A stretch of DNA of 64,000 nt from Sciscionella marina DSM 45152. Lineage in GTDB: Bacteria > Actinomycetota > Actinomycetes > Mycobacteriales > Pseudonocardiaceae. Shown here piece by piece: positions 16,530-26,674 of the stretch (its first letter is position 1; the number at the start of each line of letters is the position of its first letter). Position numbers and translations under genes: made by a program. The notes beneath the pieces were generated by a model. It saw only the letters and a program-made list of their open reading frames with translations. It had not been told where the DNA came from and did not search any database. Location of the stretch: assembly GCF_000379465.1 (NCBI RefSeq), contig NZ_KB905403.1, forward strand, positions 124,181 through 188,180. The letters are read 5' to 3'.

Positions 16530-17177
16530 ATGGGTCCCGTGCAGACACGGTTGATGGAACAGAACCCGCTTCCCGAGGCGATCAGCGGACGGCTTCGCGA
16601 TCAGCTCGCCTTCATCATCGAGATCGACAAACTCAAAACGGTCCTGCGGCAGTCCCCGCTCGCGGCCGCCGCTCGGCGGGAGAACGACGCCGAGCATTCC
16701 TGGCATCTCGGCCTGATGGTGGTGCTGCTCGCCGAATACGCGAACGAGCCGATCGATATCGGGCACACCGTGCAGCTGGTGATCGTGCACGACCTCATCG
16801 AGATCTACGCCGGGGACACGCCGCTGCACATGGCCGACGATGGACAGCAGGAGCGGGAGCGCGCCGCGGCGGACGAGCTGTTCGCGATCCTGCCCGCGGA
16901 CCAGGGGGCCGCGATCCGCGCGCTGTGGGACGAGTTCGAGGCGCGGGAGACCGCGGAGGCGCGGTTCGCCAAGGCGATGGACCGCTTCCAGCCGATCCTG
17001 CTCAACTGGATGGCCAAGGGCGGCACCTGGGAGGCGCACGGGGCGAGCGTGGACAAGGTGCTGGGGCGCACCGCCGCCATCGAGGACGGCGCTGCCGTTC
17101 TCGGGCAGGCACGGGAACAGATCTGTGCCGAGAGCGTGCGCCGGGGCTGGCTCGCCCCCGAGCCGGCGGATCCGTGA
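16530..17177 (+). CDS. HD-domain hydrolase (YfbR/HD_3-like)
   Basis: 215 residues. Metal ligands of the HD superfamily are present: His56 in ENDAEHSWH, His87-Asp88 in VIVHDLIEIYAGD, and a later Asp. This is the pattern of YfbR-type 5'-deoxynucleotidases and related phosphohydrolases that act on nucleoside monophosphates; substrate not shown. The ATG at 16530 and ATG at 16554 are both possible starts, with no strong ribosome site for either; the second box of the upstream iron-box pair lies only 34 bp before the first. Confidence 0.82.
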   Translation: MGPVQTRLMEQNPLPEAISGRLRDQLAFIIEIDKLKTVLRQSPLAAAARRENDAEHSWHLGLMVVLLAEYANEPIDIGHTVQLVIVHDLIEIYAGDTPLHMADDGQQERERAAADELFAILPADQGAAIRALWDEFEARETAEARFAKAMDRFQPILLNWMAKGGTWEAHGASVDKVLGRTAAIEDGAAVLGQAREQICAESVRRGWLAPEPADP

Positions 17178-17250
17178 TCCAGGAGGGCTCCGGAGCGGGC
17201 AGGGTGCGGGTTCCGCGACGGATCGGCCGTGCCGCATTACCCTGCACCGT

Positions 17251-17805
17251 ATGACCTCCGGCGAAGCACAGTCCGATCCGGCCGGTGCGCGGCTCGATTT
17301 CTGGTCGTTCGTGGAGCTGGCGAATCGGCGGCTCGGTGCCGAGTTCGGGCCCGAGCACCGGCAGCTCGCCACCGAGGTGCTGTTGACCCTGAACCGGGCG
17401 TCCAACATCGTCACCTACGACCTCGAGTCCGCCGTACACCGTCCGCGGGGCCGGTCCTGGTCGGCCTTCCGGCTGTTGTTCGTGACCTGGCTCGCCGGTC
17501 CGCTCGAGGCCAAGCACGCCGCCGAGCTGACCGGGATGAGCAGGGCGGCCGTCTCGAACCTGGCCAAGCCGCTGGTCACCGAGAGGCTGCTGGACCGCGC
17601 CCAGGGTGAGCACGACGGGCGCTCGGTGCTGTTCTCGATCACCGAGGCCGGGCGCGCCGAAATGGTCGAGGTGTTCCGTGCGCAGAACGCCCGCGAGGTG
17701 GAGTGGTGCGATGTGCTCACCGAAGCGGAGCAGCGCATCCTGGTGATGTTGCTGAACAAGCTGATCACCAACCGCGACCAGTTCGACGTGCGCGGCCGCA
17801 ACTGA
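17251..17805 (+). CDS. MarR-family transcriptional regulator
   Basis: 184 residues. A winged helix of the MarR type is clear: FRLLFVTWLAGPLEAKHAAELTGMSRAAVSNLAKPLVTERLL, then the wing RAQGEHDGRSVLFSITEAGRAEM. MarR proteins bind as dimers and are released by small ligands, often phenolic acids. The protein starts at the ATG 17251, close to a likely promoter, so the mRNA may be nearly leaderless. It precedes the acetolactate-synthase-like gene by 22 bp on the same strand and probably controls it. Confidence 0.88.
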   Translation: MTSGEAQSDPAGARLDFWSFVELANRRLGAEFGPEHRQLATEVLLTLNRASNIVTYDLESAVHRPRGRSWSAFRLLFVTWLAGPLEAKHAAELTGMSRAAVSNLAKPLVTERLLDRAQGEHDGRSVLFSITEAGRAEMVEVFRAQNAREVEWCDVLTEAEQRILVMLLNKLITNRDQFDVRGRN

Positions 17806-17827
17806 GGGCCGGGTCTACTGTGGAGGC

Positions 17828-19483
17828 ATGCGCAACGAATCCTCGAGTGCCGCCGAGTTGATCGTCCGCTGCCTCGAACGGGAGGGGGTCGAGGTCGTCT
17901 TCGGTATTCCCGGTGAGGAGAACATCCGGTTGACGAACGCGCTCGATCGCTCGGCCATCCGTTATGTGCTCACCAGGCACGAGCAGGCGGCCTCGTTCAT
18001 GGCGGAGATCTATGGCAGGGTCACCGGGCGCGCGGGTGTGGTATCGGCCACTCTCGGGCCGGGTGCGATCAATCTGCAGCTCGGGGTCGCCGACGCGATG
18101 ACGAACAGCACCCCGCTCGTGGCGATCTCCGCGCAGGTCGGCAAGGACCGCAACTACAAGGAATCGCACCAGTTCGTGGATCTGGTCAGCATGTTCGCGC
18201 CGATCACCAAGTGGTCGGGAAGCGTACCGGGCGCGGACGCGATCCCGGAGGTGTTCCGGCGTGCGTTCAAGACCGCCGAGACCGAACGGCCGGGTGCGGT
18301 CTATGTTGCGGTTCCTGAGGATGTGGACGCCGAACCGGCCGGTGAGGACCTGAAACCCTTGCCGCGCAATGTGGTGCACGCCGAGGCGCCCGCGCCGAAC
18401 CAGATCGAGCGGGCCGTGGCGGTGCTGCGCGCGGCCAAGAACCCGATCGTGCTCGCCGGGCATGGCGCCGCGCGTAACGGGGCGAGCGCCGAATTGACGA
18501 AGTTCGCCGAAACCCTCGGTCTTCCGGTCGCGACGACCTTTCACGGCAAAGGGGTCATCGCCGACGACCACCCGAACGCGATCGGCACCATCGGGTTCAT
18601 GCGCCGGGATTATGCGAATTTCGGTTTCGAGTCCGCGGATGTGATCATCGCGGTCGGGTACGAACTGCAGGAGTTCGATCCCAAGCGCATCAACCCGGAC
18701 GGGGACAAGTCCATCATTCATGTGCACCGGTTCCCCGCCGAGGTGGACGCGCACTATTCCGTCGACGTGGGGATCATCGGGGACATCGGCGCCTCACTCG
18801 ATGCCCTGGGATCCGCGCTCGCCGATGGGGCGCACCCGCCCGCGCCGAGCACCGCGGCGACCATGCTGCGTGAGGAGCTGGCGCGCGGCGAGCAGGACGA
18901 CCGGTTTCCCCTTGCGCCGCAACGGGTTGTGGCGGACACGAGGGCCGCGCTCGGGCGTGCGGATGTCGTGCTCGTCGACACCGGGGCGCTGAAGATGTGG
19001 ATGGCGCGGCTCTATCCGACCTACGCGCCGAACACCTGCCTGATCTCCAATGGGCTTTCCACCATGGGGTTCGCGCTGCCCGGTGCACTGGCCGTCCACC
19101 TGGCCCAGCCGGGAACCAAGGTCCTCGCCGCGGTCGGTGACGGGGCGTTTCTCATGCACTCCCAGGAGATCGAGACCGCGGTCCGGGAGAACATTCCGCT
19201 CACGGTGCTCGTCTGGGAGGACAACGGGTATGGGCTCATCGAGTGGAAGATGGATATGGAAACCGGCGAGCACAGCAATGTCGCGTTCACCAATCCGGAT
19301 ATCGTCACCTATGCGGCGAGTTTCGGCGCCACCGGTCATCGTATCGGTAGCGCCGGGGAACTCCTGCCGACCCTGCGGTCCACGCTCGACGAGCCGGGGG
19401 TCTCGATCATCGTCTGCCCGGTGGACTACCGGGAGAACCTGCGGCTCACCGAGCGGCTCGGGCACCTCGACGCGACCTTGTGA
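17828..19483 (+). CDS. Thiamine-diphosphate enzyme, acetolactate-synthase large-subunit-like
   Basis: 551 residues with the three ThDP-enzyme domains: N-terminal PYR domain starting AAELIVRCLEREGVEVVFG and bearing the catalytic Glu52 (TRHEQAA), a central Rossmann-like domain (PIVLAGHGAARNG), and the PP domain with the ThDP motif GDGAFLMHSQEIET...EDNGYG. It resembles the stand-alone catabolic or ALS-like branch (GIPGEENIRL) and has no regulatory-subunit partner here. It would condense pyruvate or a related 2-oxoacid; exact reaction uncertain. It overlaps the convergent DUF2306 gene by 38 bp. Confidence 0.85.
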   Translation: MRNESSSAAELIVRCLEREGVEVVFGIPGEENIRLTNALDRSAIRYVLTRHEQAASFMAEIYGRVTGRAGVVSATLGPGAINLQLGVADAMTNSTPLVAISAQVGKDRNYKESHQFVDLVSMFAPITKWSGSVPGADAIPEVFRRAFKTAETERPGAVYVAVPEDVDAEPAGEDLKPLPRNVVHAEAPAPNQIERAVAVLRAAKNPIVLAGHGAARNGASAELTKFAETLGLPVATTFHGKGVIADDHPNAIGTIGFMRRDYANFGFESADVIIAVGYELQEFDPKRINPDGDKSIIHVHRFPAEVDAHYSVDVGIIGDIGASLDALGSALADGAHPPAPSTAATMLREELARGEQDDRFPLAPQRVVADTRAALGRADVVLVDTGALKMWMARLYPTYAPNTCLISNGLSTMGFALPGALAVHLAQPGTKVLAAVGDGAFLMHSQEIETAVRENIPLTVLVWEDNGYGLIEWKMDMETGEHSNVAFTNPDIVTYAASFGATGHRIGSAGELLPTLRSTLDEPGVSIIVCPVDYRENLRLTERLGHLDATL

Positions 19484-20174
19484 GCTTGCGCTGGTCACGT
19501 TCCAGCCAGAGTTCCGCGGAGATGAGCGAGAACAGTATGGTCAACACCATCGTGGCGGCGGGGATCGCTTGGCCGAGCGCGAACTCGTCGCCGTGGAAGG
19601 TAGTGTTCAGCTGCGGGGCGAGCACCATCCCGACCACCACGCCGATGACCCGGTTGACGATGATCGACATCGTCATCACGAAGCTGCGGATCATCCACCG
19701 CCGGTGCTGCACGAAGTTCCGGCGCCGGGCGCAGAGGAACCCGGCCGTCGTCGTGCCGAGCCACAGCACCGCCTGGGTCACATCGCCGATCGCGGTGATC
19801 GGGCCGAACGGACTCATCGCGCCGACGATCAGTGCGAGCACCCCGGCCGGGAGCGCCGCGGCCACATAGGTGCGGCCCGACCAGCGGTGCACCTTCGGGT
19901 AGGCGACGCGCAGCCGCGGCCACACCTGCAGACAGCAGGTCACCATCGCGACCGCGCCGAACAGCACATGCCCGACCAGGAACGGGTAGTGCAGCGGGAA
20001 AGTCGAGGGCACGCGGGACTGCGCCGGGTCGAACGTCAGATAGGGCGTCACGAACAGCAGCACGAACGCCGTGACGGCCAGCCCCAGCGGGCCCACCCAG
20101 GGCCTGCGCCACCAGCGCTGCCGCCCGGCCGGACTCGGTCGGGCAGGGGTCGTACGCTCCGCGGTAACAGTCAT
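19446..20174 (-). CDS. DUF2306 integral membrane protein
   Basis: 242 residues with about six hydrophobic helices. The DUF2306 pattern is visible: GHVLFGAVAMVTCCLQVWPRLR, KVHRWSGRTYVAAALPAGVLA, and FVQHRRWMIRSFVMTMSIIVNRV with conserved His residues that may bind haem or metal. Function unproven. The ATG at 20174 was preferred to an upstream start that would run into the next intergenic region. The C-terminal basic tail overlaps the end of the acetolactate-synthase-like gene. Confidence 0.8.
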   Translation of the reverse strand: MTVTAERTTPARPSPAGRQRWWRRPWVGPLGLAVTAFVLLFVTPYLTFDPAQSRVPSTFPLHYPFLVGHVLFGAVAMVTCCLQVWPRLRVAYPKVHRWSGRTYVAAALPAGVLALIVGAMSPFGPITAIGDVTQAVLWLGTTTAGFLCARRRNFVQHRRWMIRSFVMTMSIIVNRVIGVVVGMVLAPQLNTTFHGDEFALGQAIPAATMVLTILFSLISAELWLERDQRKLTRSRRGARAAR

Positions 20175-20509
20175 GTTTTCGACCGTATTTTTCCGGTGCC
20201 CGGTCAACCATGCGGTGCGCTGGTGAAAGCCCGGTATGGTTAGCCCCACCCTCGGGTCAGCCCGGTTCGGTGGGCTGTTCGCGGCGGGCCGGTTGTATGC
20301 GCGGTTATCCACAGCTCGCGCGGTTGTCCACAGATTTTCGTGAACGGTCCAGCGAGGCCCTGGTACCGATATACTGGATGCGGGGTCGCCCCCCGGTGAG
20401 GGTGGGGGCTGCGTGGGGCTGGAAGCTTCGTGGGGCTGGGGCTTCGGATAGTGGGGTAGAGCTCATCCACGGCCGGTAGAGGTAACCGCCGAAAACCGGT
20501 ACCTTCATT
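20175..20509. other. Intergenic region with two DnaA-box-like sequences
   Basis: This 335-bp gap between the DUF2306 gene and pabAB has no convincing ORF. It contains TTATCCACA (20305-20313) and TTGTCCACA (20324-20332), both matching DnaA-box consensus forms, in the same orientation and 19 bp apart. Downstream lies a G-rich stretch with a repeated CGTGGGGCTGG (20412-20442) before the GTG start. Confidence 0.5.
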
Positions 20510-22548
<2,039 letters not shown>

Positions 22549-22564
<16 letters not shown>

Positions 22565-22986
22565 TCGGCGAGGCCGGTGATCCCCGCCGCGTAGATGGCA
22601 CGGGTGAACGTCTTGTCCAGCTCCGGCTCGTCCGCGGCCTCGGCGTCGTAATGGCACCACCACTCGACGAAGGCCTCGTCCGTCGCGGTGACCGGCGCGA
22701 CCCGCACGGTGGACCGGTAACGGCGCACCGCGAACGGGCTGTCCAGAATGTCGTAGGTCATCCGGCGATCGGTGTCGTCGAGACTGACCAACCGCTCGCG
22801 CACGGTTCCGCCGTCCGGGAGGGTGAGCAGGCGGACCGCACCGACGGTCGCCGCGCTCGCCCCCGTTTCGAGTTCGCTGCGCGCGATTCCGGGGTGCCAG
22901 GCGGGCATTCCGTTGAAGTCCCGCACGATTTCCCACACGGTGTCCGCGTTCGCCGGGACGATTCCACTCGCATACGGCCGGGGCAT
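22549..22986 (-). CDS. SRPBCC-fold protein (polyketide cyclase/dehydrase-like)
   Basis: 145 residues of the START/Bet v 1-like hydrophobic-pocket fold: N-terminal PANADTVWEIVRDFNGMPAWHPG, a central beta-sheet (VRLLTLPDGGTVRERLVSLDD) and a long C-terminal helix (FTRAIYAAGITGLADHL). It likely binds a hydrophobic small molecule. It is the last gene of the three-gene Tm-1-like operon and its ATG overlaps the TIM-barrel gene stop (TGATG), so its ligand is probably linked to that module. Confidence 0.82.
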
Positions 22987-23828
22987 CAGTTGTCCTTCCC
23001 TCGCGCGCTCTTCTTGAACGCCCGTGTCTGTTCGGTGAGCGCTCGTTCGACAGGCAGCCGTTCCATGCTGCTCGCTCCGTAGAAGCCGTGGCAATACTCC
23101 GTCCGCGCCAACACGTATTCGGCGTCTTCGGGCTCGGCGATCGGCCCGCCGTGGCAGAGCACCAGCACGTCCTCGCGTATCGAACGGGCCGCCGCGGCCC
23201 ACTCGTCGATCAGGGCGACGCAGTCGTCGAGAGTCTTCGCGGTCTCGGCGCCGATCGAACCACCGGTGGTCAGACCCATGTGGCAGACCAGGATGTCGGC
23301 CCCGGCCTCGGTCATCGCGCGGGCGTCCTCGACGGAGAACACGTACGGCGTGGTGAGCAGATCCTGCCGGTTGGCCTCGGCGATCATCGCGACCTCGTGC
23401 GCGTACCCCATGCCGGTCTCCTCCAGGTTCGCCCGGAACGTGCCGTCGATGAGGCCGACCGTGGGGAAATTCTGCACCCCGGAGAATCCGAGCCCGCCGA
23501 GTTCGGTGAGAAAATTCGCGATGTTCAGGAACGGATCGGTGCCGTTGACGCCCGCGAGCACCGGGGCGTGCCGCACGACGGGGAGCACCTCGGCGGCCAT
23601 CTCGACGACGATCTCGTTGGCGTTCCCGTACGCGAGCAGGCCGGCGAGCGAGCCGCGCCCGGCCATGCGGTACCGGCCGGAGTTGTAGATGACGATCAGG
23701 TCGATCCCGCCCGCCTCCTCGCATTTCGCGGAAAGCCCGGTCCCCGCACCACCGCCGAGGATCGGTTCCCCGGCCGCGGCCATGGCGCGGAATTTCGCGA
23801 GCAGTTCGGCGCGGTCGGTGCGCGGCAT
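22986..23828 (-). CDS. PEP-hydrolase-like TIM-barrel protein (Tm-1 C-terminal domain family)
   Basis: 280 residues resembling the TIM-barrel domain known as PEP_hydrolase / Tm-1 C-terminal: [39 protein letters not shown], then [41 protein letters not shown] and [16 protein letters not shown]. In the tomato resistance protein Tm-1 and in some bacterial homologues this domain is fused to UPF0261; here they are separate adjacent genes. Reaction not established. It sits 2 bp after the UPF0261 gene and before the SRPBCC gene. Confidence 0.85.
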   Translation of the reverse strand: MPRTDRAELLAKFRAMAAAGEPILGGGAGTGLSAKCEEAGGIDLIVIYNSGRYRMAGRGSLAGLLAYGNANEIVVEMAAEVLPVVRHAPVLAGVNGTDPFLNIANFLTELGGLGFSGVQNFPTVGLIDGTFRANLEETGMGYAHEVAMIAEANRQDLLTTPYVFSVEDARAMTEAGADILVCHMGLTTGGSIGAETAKTLDDCVALIDEWAAAARSIREDVLVLCHGGPIAEPEDAEYVLARTEYCHGFYGASSMERLPVERALTEQTRAFKKSARGKDN

Positions 23829-23830
23829 GA

Positions 23831-25039
23831 TCAGATCACCTCATCGAATAGTGCGAGCAGTTCCGTGGCGAATTCGGGGTCGTTGATGTGGTGCCGGGAG
23901 CGGATCACCCGGCGATCGGTGTTCTGCCGCACGGCGCGTTCGAGGGTGCCGAACAGTGCCGCATCGGCCTCGGGGTGGTGGAAGGGCTGGCCGGGCGCGT
24001 CCAGCGCGGAGACCCCGCCCGTCGGGAGCAGGAACCGGACCGGGCCGGAGCAGGCGTTGAGCTTGCCCGCGATGAACTCGGCGATCCGGGTGCACTCCTC
24101 GACATCGGTGCGCATCAGGGTGATCTGTGGATTGTGTGGATACAGTGTGCGCTCTGTATACATTGTGGGCACGGTATCCATAGCGCCGAAGTTGACCATG
24201 TCGAGTGCGCCGCAGGAGCCGACATAGGGCACCCCGGTCCTGGCGATCGCGTCCATCCGGGTCTCGCCCGCGCTGAGCACGCCACCCGCGATGTGGTCGC
24301 ACACCTCGGTGGTGCTGATGTCCAGCACCCCGCCGATGAGCCGGTCGTCGACGAGTTTCTCCATGGCCATGCCGCCGGTCCCCGTCGCGTGGAACACCAG
24401 CGGATCGAAGCGTTCGGCCAGCGCCGTGCTCACCGCCTGCACGCAGGGAGTGGTCACGCCGAACATGGTCAGCCCGATCGCGGTGCGGTCATCGTGCACC
24501 GGGACCGGATGCAGGCAGGCCCCGGCGAGGGCGTGTGCCGCGTTGCCGAGTACTTGGCGGGAGATCCGGTTCAGCCCGGCCACATCGGTGACCGAATGCA
24601 GCATCGCGATATCGCTTCCCGCCACATAGGCGGAGACATCCCCGGAAGCGACCGTGGAGACCATGATCTTGGGCACGCCAACCGCGAGCGCGCGCATGGC
24701 GGGGGTGATCAGGGCGGTGCCACCCGATCCGCCGAGCCCGAGCACCCCACCGACCGGTTGGGCAGGCAGCCAGGCGGCGAGCGCCACCGCCATCTCGGCG
24801 ACCGCGCTGCCCCGATCCCCGGTGAACACGGCATCCGGGCCGCCGGGGTGCGCCGCGGCTACCGTGCCGGGCTCGATGTGTGCACTGGATTCCGTGGATG
24901 CTTTGTATACAGTGGATGCAGCGGTGGTGGAGATGTCCACGGTGCACACCGGTACCCCGGCCGCGCGGACCAGCTCCGCGACGTAGTCGAGCTCGGTTCC
25001 CTTCGTGTCGAACGTCCCGATGATGTACGCCGTCGTCAT
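23831..25039 (-). CDS. UPF0261 / Tm-1-like ATP-binding protein
   Basis: 402 residues beginning [25 protein letters not shown], the UPF0261 hallmark, with [38 protein letters not shown] and [17 protein letters not shown] further on. Homologous to the N-terminal, nucleotide-binding half of Tm-1. Cellular role in bacteria is unknown. Two short AT-richer segments (24120-24180 and 24880-24930, rich in TGTATACA-like words) encode [13 protein letters not shown] and [14 protein letters not shown] and stand out from the GC-rich context. First gene of its operon; divergent from a PEP-mutase-family gene. Confidence 0.85.
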   Translation of the reverse strand: MTTAYIIGTFDTKGTELDYVAELVRAAGVPVCTVDISTTAASTVYKASTESSAHIEPGTVAAAHPGGPDAVFTGDRGSAVAEMAVALAAWLPAQPVGGVLGLGGSGGTALITPAMRALAVGVPKIMVSTVASGDVSAYVAGSDIAMLHSVTDVAGLNRISRQVLGNAAHALAGACLHPVPVHDDRTAIGLTMFGVTTPCVQAVSTALAERFDPLVFHATGTGGMAMEKLVDDRLIGGVLDISTTEVCDHIAGGVLSAGETRMDAIARTGVPYVGSCGALDMVNFGAMDTVPTMYTERTLYPHNPQITLMRTDVEECTRIAEFIAGKLNACSGPVRFLLPTGGVSALDAPGQPFHHPEADAALFGTLERAVRQNTDRRVIRSRHHINDPEFATELLALFDEVI

Positions 25040-25058
25040 ATCGCCTCCCTGGGAACGT

Positions 25059-25074
25059 TTCGGCCGCGGCCGAA
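25059..25074. promoter_or_regulatory. Perfect 16-bp palindrome in divergent promoter
   Basis: TTCGGCCGCGGCCGAA lies in the 59-bp gap between the UPF0261 operon and the PEP-mutase-family gene. Its position between two divergent starts makes it a likely operator for a dimeric regulator acting on both. Confidence 0.5.
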
Positions 25075-25098
25075 TCTACTCGTTGCCATACTGCGCTG

Positions 25099-25917
25099 GT
25101 GGACGGGAAAGCGGAGCGGTTCGCCAGGATGCACGAGGAGCGCGCGGCCTTCGTGCTCGCCAACGCATGGGACGCGGGCAGCGCGATCATGCTGCACGCG
25201 GCGGGGTTCACCGCGCTCGGGACCACGAGCGGTGGGCTGGCGCTGCATCGGGGCCACCGGGACGCCGCGAACCTCGTCGGGCGCGCGGCCACCCTGGACA
25301 ATCTGCGCGAGATCGTGGACGCGGTGCCCATCCCGGTCTCGGCAGATCTGGAGAACGGCTTCGGTGACCGGCCCGAGGAGGTGGCCGAGACCGTGGCGCT
25401 CGCCGCGCGGACCGGGGCGGCCGGTGGCTCGATCGAGGATGCCACCGGGCGCGCCGAGGACCCGCTGTACCCCTTCGGTCTCGCCGTCGAACGGGTCGCG
25501 GCGGCCGCGGAAACAGCCCGGGCGCACGGATTCGTGCTCACCGCGCGTGCAGAGAACTTTCTGCAGAGAAAATTCGGCATCGAGGAGACCATCGAACGCC
25601 TGCTCGCCTACCAGGAAGCGGGCGCCCACGTCGTCTACGCGCCCGGGCTGCCGGACACCGAGTCGATCGCCCAGGTCTGCGCGGCGGTCCGGGTCCCGGT
25701 GAACGTGCTCCCCGCGGGCGCAGCGGCACGCTGCACGGTCGCCGAGCTCGGCGCGCTCGGGGCGAGCCGGATCAGCCTCGGCTCGGCCCTTTCCCGTGCG
25801 GCCATGACGAGCGCATTCCGCGCGGCCCGCGGAATCCTGGAGACGGGTGAGCTCGCGCTGGACGCGTTCCCGATCGACGGCCTGCTCAGCGGCGGAACCG
25901 GTCAACCGCTCGCGTAA
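25099..25917 (+). CDS. Isocitrate lyase/PEP-mutase superfamily enzyme
   Basis: 272 residues of the (beta/alpha)8 ICL/PEPM superfamily, which makes or breaks C-C or C-P bonds of alpha-oxycarboxylates. Visible features: LANAWDAGSAIMLHAAGF, the phosphate/carboxylate loop GTTSGGLA, metal-site SADLENGFGD, SIEDATG and LTARAENF. The KKCGH loop of true isocitrate lyase is absent, so oxaloacetate decarboxylase or a carboxy-PEP/2-methylisocitrate-lyase-like reaction is more likely. GTG start at 25099. Divergent from the UPF0261/TIM-barrel/SRPBCC operon, with which it shares a palindrome. Overlaps the convergent TetR gene by 16 bp. Confidence 0.85.
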   Translation: MDGKAERFARMHEERAAFVLANAWDAGSAIMLHAAGFTALGTTSGGLALHRGHRDAANLVGRAATLDNLREIVDAVPIPVSADLENGFGDRPEEVAETVALAARTGAAGGSIEDATGRAEDPLYPFGLAVERVAAAAETARAHGFVLTARAENFLQRKFGIEETIERLLAYQEAGAHVVYAPGLPDTESIAQVCAAVRVPVNVLPAGAAARCTVAELGALGASRISLGSALSRAAMTSAFRAARGILETGELALDAFPIDGLLSGGTGQPLA

Positions 25918-26630
25918 TCCCGCTCGAGGCCGTCGAGCAGCCATTCCAGGGTGCGCGCGAAATCCTGTGGCGGTGGCGCGAGCCTGCCGGGGTCGTTCGC
26001 CCACGCGATGAAGTGCGGATGCACACCTTGCTCGGTGATCCGGTCGAGGTAGGGGCGGGCGAGATCGGCGAGCTGTCCCTCGCTCTGTACCCCGATCCGG
26101 GCCCGCATCGCCCGTTCCTCGAGCGCGGCGAGTCCGGTGCTGTACACCTGCCCGAACACGGTGCTGATGCAGCCCATCCTGGTCGCCGCGTCGAGCCCGA
26201 GTCCGTCGAGCTCGGCGAGGCAGTGGTCGTAGACCGCGAGTGCGTTGGGGCCGAGCGGCGGGCGGCTGAACGCGAGCCGGGCCCACCACGGATGCCTGCC
26301 GAGCGCCGCGCTCGCGGAATGCCCGAGCCCGCGCAGGCAGGTACGCCAACCCTGCCCGCGCGGTATCTCGAGTTGCCCGAACACCTCGTCGTTCATCAGG
26401 TCGGCGAGCCCGTCCTTGCTGCGCACATAGCGGTAAAGGGCCATCGGGCTGCGGGTGTCGATCCGGGTGGCGATCGCGCGCATGGTGACCTCGCCGCGCG
26501 GATCCTCGTCGGCGATCGCCATCGCGGCCGCCACGATCCGCTCCCGGGAGAGCTGCTCGCCGGCGCGGTCGGCGGGCTCGGTGAGCCAGATCAGCTCGCC
26601 GTCCCCTTGTGGTGTCGTCATTGACGGCAT
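25902..26630 (-). CDS. TetR-family transcriptional repressor
   Basis: About 242 residues: an N-terminal HTH (LSRERIVAAAMAIADE, MRAIATRIDTRSPMALYRYVRSKDGLADLMNDEV) and a TetR_C-like ligand domain. I chose the ATG at 26630; ATG 26621 or 26648 are alternatives. It is divergent from a flavin monooxygenase across a gap with two identical TGTACAACGTACA palindromes, almost certainly its operators. TetR proteins of this type are released by the substrate of the enzyme or pump they control. The recognition helix SPMALYRYVRSK is typical. Confidence 0.9.
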   Translation of the reverse strand: MPSMTTPQGDGELIWLTEPADRAGEQLSRERIVAAAMAIADEDPRGEVTMRAIATRIDTRSPMALYRYVRSKDGLADLMNDEVFGQLEIPRGQGWRTCLRGLGHSASAALGRHPWWARLAFSRPPLGPNALAVYDHCLAELDGLGLDAATRMGCISTVFGQVYSTGLAALEERAMRARIGVQSEGQLADLARPYLDRITEQGVHPHFIAWANDPGRLAPPPQDFARTLEWLLDGLERDYASG

Positions 26631-26641
26631 CGTAACTGGAA

Positions 26642-26674
26642 TGTACAACGTACATCATGAATGTACAACGTACA
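26642..26674. promoter_or_regulatory. Twin TetR operators TGTACAACGTACA x2
   Basis: Two identical 13-bp pseudo-palindromes (arms TGTAC/GTACA, spacer AAC) at 26642-26654 and 26662-26674, exactly 20 bp apart, about two DNA turns. The second overlaps codons 2-6 of the monooxygenase and the first covers the region in front of the TetR start, so repression of both genes is expected. Confidence 0.8.

Noticed and set aside
20305-20332. Chromosomal replication origin
   Set aside because: Only two boxes, no AT-rich unwinding element, and no dnaA, dnaN or rpmH nearby.
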